Shown: positions 58,639-64,000 of the stretch, one piece after another
Numbering within the stretch: the first letter of the stretch is position 1
How the letters are laid out: every line of letters starts with the position of its first letter
DNA from: Kiritimatiellia bacterium
Lineage (GTDB): Bacteria > Verrucomicrobiota > Kiritimatiellia > CAIVKH01
Direction of reading: 5' to 3'
Length of the DNA: 64,000 bases
NCBI GenBank assembly: GCA_027493775.1
Contig: JAOSKE010000003.1
Coordinates: forward strand, 457,761 to 521,760
Notes under the pieces: generated by a model
What the model saw: the letters and a program-made list of their open reading frames with translations, nothing else
Databases searched by the model: none
What the model was told of the DNA's origin: nothing
Program-made: the position numbers and the translations under genes

Positions 58639-59329
58639 TTAATAAGTCTGGCTGATTACACCCCGAACATCAACCCTAAAACCCGCCGCACAACCGGAAC
58701 AAATTTCGCTCGCAATCCCGGCCCGCCGCTTTGTCGTGTCGGAGTGGGTGTAGGACAGAATTTTTTAGGAGATCGAATTTCAAGCGAGCGCCCGCGAGGG
58801 CGTTGTTCGGGGCGGGAGAACGGAAGGGGAACCGCGAATGAACGCGAATGGACACGAATTTTTTAAAAACCTGAGTTCCAAAGGTAGGTCCCGGCCGTCC
58901 TCCTTCGCGAAGACGCTCCGGCGGACAAGCTGGGCGGGCCTAAACGTTCACGATTAATCGCGACGTTCCAAATTGGTTTATCATTCCCCTTCGGTTGCGA
59001 TCTTCACAACCCCTGCGGTGCGCCTGGCAGTCGCGCCCTACCAGTTAAGATGCAATCGGAAAGCGAACAGAAATTTGGGAGAACCTTTCCCCATCAACCC
59101 ATCAACTCATCAACCGCGTCGTATGTATCTCGTTTGTCTCTTCAGGTAGGTCCCTCCTCCTCCGGCGGACAAGCCGGGCGGGCCGAGGTTATTGAGAAGG
59201 TCGGAGATGGGGCCGATCCCTGCCGGCTCAAAGAAAATGTCCTGCACCCTGTCGGAGTAATATATTCCATCCAGGGTTGCACGAACGGACGCGATTTGTC
59301 ACGTTCGAGTGAATTTAGCGGGAACTTTT
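58639..59329. other. Intergenic region with GGTAGGG-family repeats
   Basis: No gene supported. Units of the GGTAGGG family lie at 58883-58940 (longer form), 59017-59042 (reverse) and 59145-59184, plus a decayed AACGCGAATGGACACGAA motif near 58838. The open frames from 59050 are the 5' extension of the next gene's frame without resemblance. The promoter of the gene at 59330 must lie at its end. Confidence 0.65.
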
Positions 59330-62300
59330 ATGAGCGAAAACACTGTCCATTATTCAAGCGAAGATCGGATTCTTCTCGAATATATCAATCTGAAACTCGC
59401 GGCAAAGGGTCTGCCCATTTGCGGAGACCCGGCGAAATTTCCGTTTATTGCGTTGAGCCGCTCGTTGCTGGCAAACTATCAGGAGTTTTCGCGCCTGCTC
59501 TCCGAGCACCTTTGCCCGGCCGACCAGCGGATACAGGAATTTTTGGACAGCTATCTTTCGGATGTGCCGGCCGACGCGGTGGTGAAACTACCGACTCGCA
59601 CGTTTGTCTTGGGACCGCCCCGGGCTTCGCGCGCATGTTGTCGCTTCCGCTGGATGCCGATTTTTATGAATCGGACATCATCCGCAGCTATCGCGCCGCA
59701 AACGGCATCCTGCACAATCCCAAAAATGACCGCCGCACAACAAAGGGCGTCTTCCACGTCGCCGACGAGGGTCTTCCGGTTGCGGACGACAAAAAGATCG
59801 CGCCGAAGGTCATTTTTGCGCGACTGCTGCAACGCGCATTTCAGCCGCCATCCAGTCTGAACCGCCTCCCCTTCACCGAAAATCAGGAGGCGAGGGCGGA
59901 GACGATGGTCTCGCTGCTGATGCGCCCAATTGTTTGCCCCGGTGTGCCCAACTTCACTGCGGAAAAACGAATGGAGATACGGTTTTTCGTCCCCGGCAGC
60001 ATGGTGGCCAACCTCGATTTCGTGGAGAGTATTTTCGGCAACGCAGGCGATCCGTATCTACCGGAAAATGACGCCGGGCTGGACGCGCTCTCGTGGAGCG
60101 GCCACACGGGCTTCGTCATCCTCGCGCCTCACCTGACGCAGTTGACAAAAATGGAGCTGGGTCTGCCTCACGCTTCGCGCGCCACGGAGCGACAAAAACG
60201 CGACGGGATGTGCTGGGTAAATCCGGACGAGCGCTACAACGACGGGGGCGCGTTTAAGATCACCGCGCGCGACGAACGCGGCGTGATCGTCACGGTCATT
60301 GCCGACAACTATTTCGGCTACTGCAAAAAGGAAATCAAAACACAGATCAGCTACGCGGCAAACCTGATGGGCCTTGCTGAAGAGGAACACGCGGGCGGCG
60401 CGTATGTCTTCCCGCGCTATGACCTCGGTGAATCCTTTGTGATGAGCAGCCAGATCGCGGACAAGGGCCAGACCTTCGCCGAAAATAGCCGCCTGTTTTC
60501 CGACCTGATGGATCTTCGCGCGGGAGGCTACGGCGTGGACCGCCGCTTTTCCTCTATCGTGTATCTCCCGGAAAACGTGGCAATTGAACTGCACGGCCAG
60601 ACCATCACGTGGGAGAAAAATCGGCAGACACAGACATTGAAACTGCTGCCCGACACGTTCTACATCCTGCCCTCCGGCTACAAAATCAGCATGCTGAAAC
60701 CCGCGCAGGGCAGCCGCTGGCGCTTATGCGGCGAGGCGGCGGAAGGCACGCTCTGTCACAAGCCCTGCACCGTCTCCGGTGGCGGAAAGTCCGAAATCTC
60801 AAAGCCGATTTCGGATGCGATGATTGATGGCTCCATCTTCGTTGCGGACATGAAAAAGATTTCGACCTCGTCGAAGAAATCGTCAATCGCGAATACGCCG
60901 ATATTTTCAAAAGCCCGCCGGCCGAGGTCAAAGAGCGGAAAATTTTCAGCTCCGAACGAACGCTGGGTTCGGTCATTAAACTGCTGACGCCGTCCGAGCT
61001 TTACACCGACAGCTACAACGCATGGCTCAACAGCATCCCGACCTACATCAAGGACCTCGTCTTCCTTATCAAGCGCTATTACAAACAGGACTGGGGCGAC
61101 GAATGGCGCAGCCGGTTCAGCGTGGATACGATCAACGGACGGCCGGGCAACGAGCTGCGCTACCGCAAAACAAAGATCAACACGCGCTACGTCCGCGTGG
61201 GCTATCGCAGCGACGGGTCGTGGCGCATCTTCGGCGTTCGCAAGGACTTTATCCCCGCGCAAAAAATCTCGTTTGAAGACGACATCACTGCTTCCGTCAC
61301 CGCGCCGGGGCGGGTGTTGGCCGGAATTGATCCGGAATTTCTCTACCCCTCTGCAAAATTCGTCATCAACTGCGAAAATAAATTTTTTCAGCGCCCCGAC
61401 GACGCGATTCACCACGGCTATGACCGCAAAGCGGAGGCGGACATCGCGCGTCTCGATAATTTCTTCTGCAACTACGAACCGCTGGATCGCCGGCAGGCGC
61501 GGGAGGAAGTGGAGAACACCATCTGGTTCGGCCAATACACCGAGCCGATGCAGCGCCTCTTCCGCGAGCACATGGAGCAGGAGCGCCCGGATTATATCGT
61601 CTCCTCTGCGCGTCCACGCATGGTGGACGGCAAGCCCTCCAAGAACCCACGTTATTTACAAAATCGCCCGGACCTTGAAGACCCGCGCCAGCGTTATCTC
61701 GCCGAAGTCGGCGTGCGTTTCTCGCGCAGACTGACAACCGACAAGGCTCTGGCCACCCCGGTTCACGCCGTACTGCCCGGACGCCGGAACAACCCGCCGG
61801 AGCAGGGCGTTCGCCCGCTAAGCGTTTTCAATCCAATCCACCACATGGAGTTGCCCGAACTCTTTATGGAGTTCATCGCGAGCATCACCGGCAAGTCGCC
61901 CTCGACAACCGGCGCGGGATCGGAAGGCGCACTGACAAAAGGCCCGTTCAACGCGCTGTTGCCGATCCACGATTTGAACAACGCATTCGTCTCCCTCGCC
62001 CTCTGCTCGCAGGATGTGTACATCACTGCGGCGGGCTGCGTCGGACCGAACTATCGCGTGGACCATGACATCAGTCTGATTGTCCCCGAAATCTGGAGCC
62101 GGATGCAACGGACCGAGCGCATCGCCACCGACCTGCTTGCGAAAGGCTGCCTGGAACGCTGCAAAGATTTTGAGCACGAAGGAAAACCCGTGCTCGCGGG
62201 CCGACTCGGCTATCGAATCACCGCCCGCTTCATGCAGATTTATGGCGGTCGCGTTTTCACTACACCCGACATGGTCTTCACGCCGGAAATGCTCCGCCCG

Positions 62301-62765
62301 GAATTACAGGATCGCGCAATCTTCGCCGATGCGATGGACAACATCGTCTCCGCGCATCGCTGGGTTTCCGAGCAATATTTTCGCGATGGCTCGATTGAAA
62401 TGGCCGTCCCGCCCCTGCGCGCCCTCCTCCACATTATGGCGTACGGCGACTACAAGGGGATGACGCTTCAGGACGAAACATTGCGCGCACAATTTACCCG
62501 CGAAGCCGTGCTGGCTAGCGACTGGTACGCAAAGCGTCTTGAAAAACGGCGCACGCGCAATCGCGACTTTCTCCAGAAAACCGCCGCGCGCATCGAGCGC
62601 TTCCTCGCGCGCCCGGAATACCGCGACGAAGCCGCGCGACTCGACATCGCGCACCGGCTCTCCGAAGTGCGCAAGAGCCTCAAAGACCTCGACACACCCG
62701 AAAGCATTGAGTCGCTCCGCGGCGCCATCGGCGCGGATTTATTCGCGCCCATTGCCTCGGACTAA
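59330..62765 (+). CDS. Very large conserved-looking protein of unknown function (frameshifts)
   Basis: About 1144 residues when joined, with no signal peptide or membrane segments; cytoplasmic. It begins SENTVHYSSEDRILLEYINL. The first break, near 59610-59620 (GGG and CCCCGGG runs), joins PTRTFVL to GFARMLSLPLDADFYESDI. The second, in five A at 60853-60857, joins VADMKK to DFDLVEEIVNREYADIF. Regions such as HNPKNDRRTTKGVFHVAD, MEIRFFVPGSMVANLDFVES, DNYFGYCKKEIKTQISY and DRRFSSIVYLPENVAIELHG look conserved. I have an impression of homologues in planctomycete- and verrucomicrobia-like genomes but do not recognise a domain or function. Confidence 0.6.
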
Positions 62766-62955
62766 CTCCGCATCGCGCGGCGCAAAATTGGACCATTCAA
62801 AATTTCCATTGTGGATTGTTTAAGGTATGATCGCCACTTCGTAGCCATCGCGCGATGTGCTCGGCCCGCATTGCACAAACCGGCATAGACTCAAACAGGC
62901 AGGACAGCACAAAATGCTGTGCGCTTGTCACGACAGCAGGAGGAGGAAACGACAA

Positions 62956-64000
62956 ATGAATACGATGCCGGCGCTTTTGAAGGCGGTTGACGAAGGTCGC
63001 GTCATTCAGCTCGCCTCGACAACGAAAGATGCAGCATTGCGCGAGCTGGCGGCGGCGATGCATACAGAAAACCTCGGAGTCACGCCAACGCAGCTTCTCG
63101 ACGCGGTTTTCCGTCGCGAGATTCAGTCCTCCGCTTATCTCGGCCACGGGGTTGCGATCCCTCACGCACGGGCGGGCGAAGAAGGAGAGGCTTACTGTGC
63201 AATCGGTTGGAGTCCGAATGGAATTCAGTACGACACCACAGACGAATGGTCGGTCCACCTTATTCTGATGTATTGCGTGCCAGCTTCCGCAAGCGGGGCC
63301 TACCTCGCTGAAATAGCGGCGTTGGCCAAGGCGATTCGTGCAGACAAAACAAATTACGAGATCGCCGTCTTATCCGATTTCGACACCGCAATCGCGCGGC
63401 TGCGCAAATGGCTGGAGATATCCACCGACAAGCACGACCCGGTGCGCAAAGGCTCTGGCACAACCTCTGTCAGCCGCTTCCTGCTCCCCGATATTACGGA
63501 AATGATCGAAGCAGGACGCTTGAACGACACCCGCATCTTCCTTTCATCGCAACCGGCGCCCGATGTGGCCGAAATGATTTCCGATGTGGAGGATCAATAT
63601 CGTCTATTGCTCTTCCGGCTAATCCCCCGCCGCCTCGCAAGCGAAGTTTTTTCACTGCTCGACTACGCATCGCAAGACCTCCTCGTCAACAGCATGGCGC
63701 AGGAGGAAGCGCGCCAGGTCATCTCAACGCTTTCGCCCGACGACCGCACCGCACTCTTTGAAGAACTCCCCGCAAACGTCACACAACGCCTGCTCTCGTT
63801 GTTGAGCGAGCAGGATCGCAAACAGTCCCTCGCCCTTCTCAGCTACCCGCGCGACAGCGTCGGGCGCTTGATGACAAACCGCTACATCGCCATTCGCTCC
63901 GAATGGACGGTTGAGCAAGCGATGGCCCATATCCGCGCCACGGGCAGTGATTCTGAAACAATGGCGGTCATTTACATTACGGACGAAGAAGGCGTGCTGC
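62956..64000 (+). CDS. PTS EIIA domain fused to MgtE-type magnesium transporter (partial)
   Basis: Runs off the right edge after 348 codons. ATG 62956 has an AGGAGG site 9 bases upstream. Residues about 1-150 are a PTS EIIA type-2 (mannitol/fructose, NtrEIIA-like) domain with the phosphorylatable His in GHGVAIPHARA (His70). From about 175 an MgtE intracellular N domain follows (VAEMISDVEDQYRLLLFRL, ELPANVTQRLLSLLSEQDR), then the first CBS domain (GRLMTNRYIAIRSEWTVEQA). In MgtE the N and CBS parts close the Mg2+ pore when Mg2+ is high. The EIIA part suggests control by a phosphotransfer system (inference). Confidence 0.83.
   Translation, partial: MNTMPALLKAVDEGRVIQLASTTKDAALRELAAAMHTENLGVTPTQLLDAVFRREIQSSAYLGHGVAIPHARAGEEGEAYCAIGWSPNGIQYDTTDEWSVHLILMYCVPASASGAYLAEIAALAKAIRADKTNYEIAVLSDFDTAIARLRKWLEISTDKHDPVRKGSGTTSVSRFLLPDITEMIEAGRLNDTRIFLSSQPAPDVAEMISDVEDQYRLLLFRLIPRRLASEVFSLLDYASQDLLVNSMAQEEARQVISTLSPDDRTALFEELPANVTQRLLSLLSEQDRKQSLALLSYPRDSVGRLMTNRYIAIRSEWTVEQAMAHIRATGSDSETMAVIYITDEEGVL

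Noticed and set aside
59050..59329. N-terminal extension of the large unknown protein
   Set aside because: The upstream frame crosses GGTAGGG repeats and lacks resemblance; ATG 59330 starts the conserved-looking sequence.

Overview
The window looks like a bacterial chromosome segment from the PVC group (Verrucomicrobiota / Kiritimatiellota / Lentisphaerota). This is an inference: there is no rRNA. It rests on PEP-CTERM surface proteins, a type II/IV prepilin with a C-terminal DG signature, a housekeeping block in PVC-like style, and abundant palindromic intergenic repeats. No plasmid, phage or CRISPR features were seen.

Layout. (1) 1-23.3 kb is a surface-polysaccharide locus. It has an ABC exporter (Wzm/Wzt, plus the tail of a second Wzt at the left edge), eight glycosyltransferase genes, an FkbM methyltransferase, a CMP-sugar synthetase next to a four-part NeuB-type fusion, a hexapeptide acyltransferase and two large membrane proteins. 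Most neighbours overlap by ATGA/GTGA, so they are probably translationally coupled. (2) 23.3-35.3 kb holds a pseudopilin and a large secreted protein, a DciA-like protein, tRNA-Arg, a TrmH/SpoU RNA methyltransferase, TPR proteins, a 1.3 kb repeat-rich intergenic region and a PEP-CTERM protein. (3) 35.4-43.6 kb is a minus-strand housekeeping run (prfA, prmC, a zinc-ribbon membrane protein, ffh, rpsP, khpA, trmD, rplS, rnhB, yraN, lytic transglycosylase) with rpmE just upstream. (4) 45.0-54.1 kb is an R-M island of type III organisation abutting tRNA-Ser(CGA): mod, a zeta-like kinase/toxin, a small ORF, a Fic protein and res, all minus strand and mostly overlapping. (5) 54.2-64 kb holds a double PEP-CTERM ORF between two copies of an ABC binding-protein leader, the binding-protein gene itself, a secreted hydrolase, a very large protein of unknown function, and a fused EIIA-MgtE gene that runs off the end.

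The most striking observation is in mod. A REP-associated tyrosine transposase (RAYT) coding sequence sits inside the methyltransferase gene. It is bounded by GC-rich hairpin (REP-like) repeats, and seven such repeat units lie in this one gene, all read as protein (peptides such as GGRDARPP). Two other intergenic palindrome families also occur in the window.

A caution for every user: about 22 genes-with-frameshift events are visible, mostly one base at a short homopolymer, including in genes expected to be essential or strongly conserved (ffh, rnhB). In each case the conserved protein continues exactly in another frame. I read most of these as consensus errors in the assembly, not real pseudogenes, and annotate the restored gene spans.
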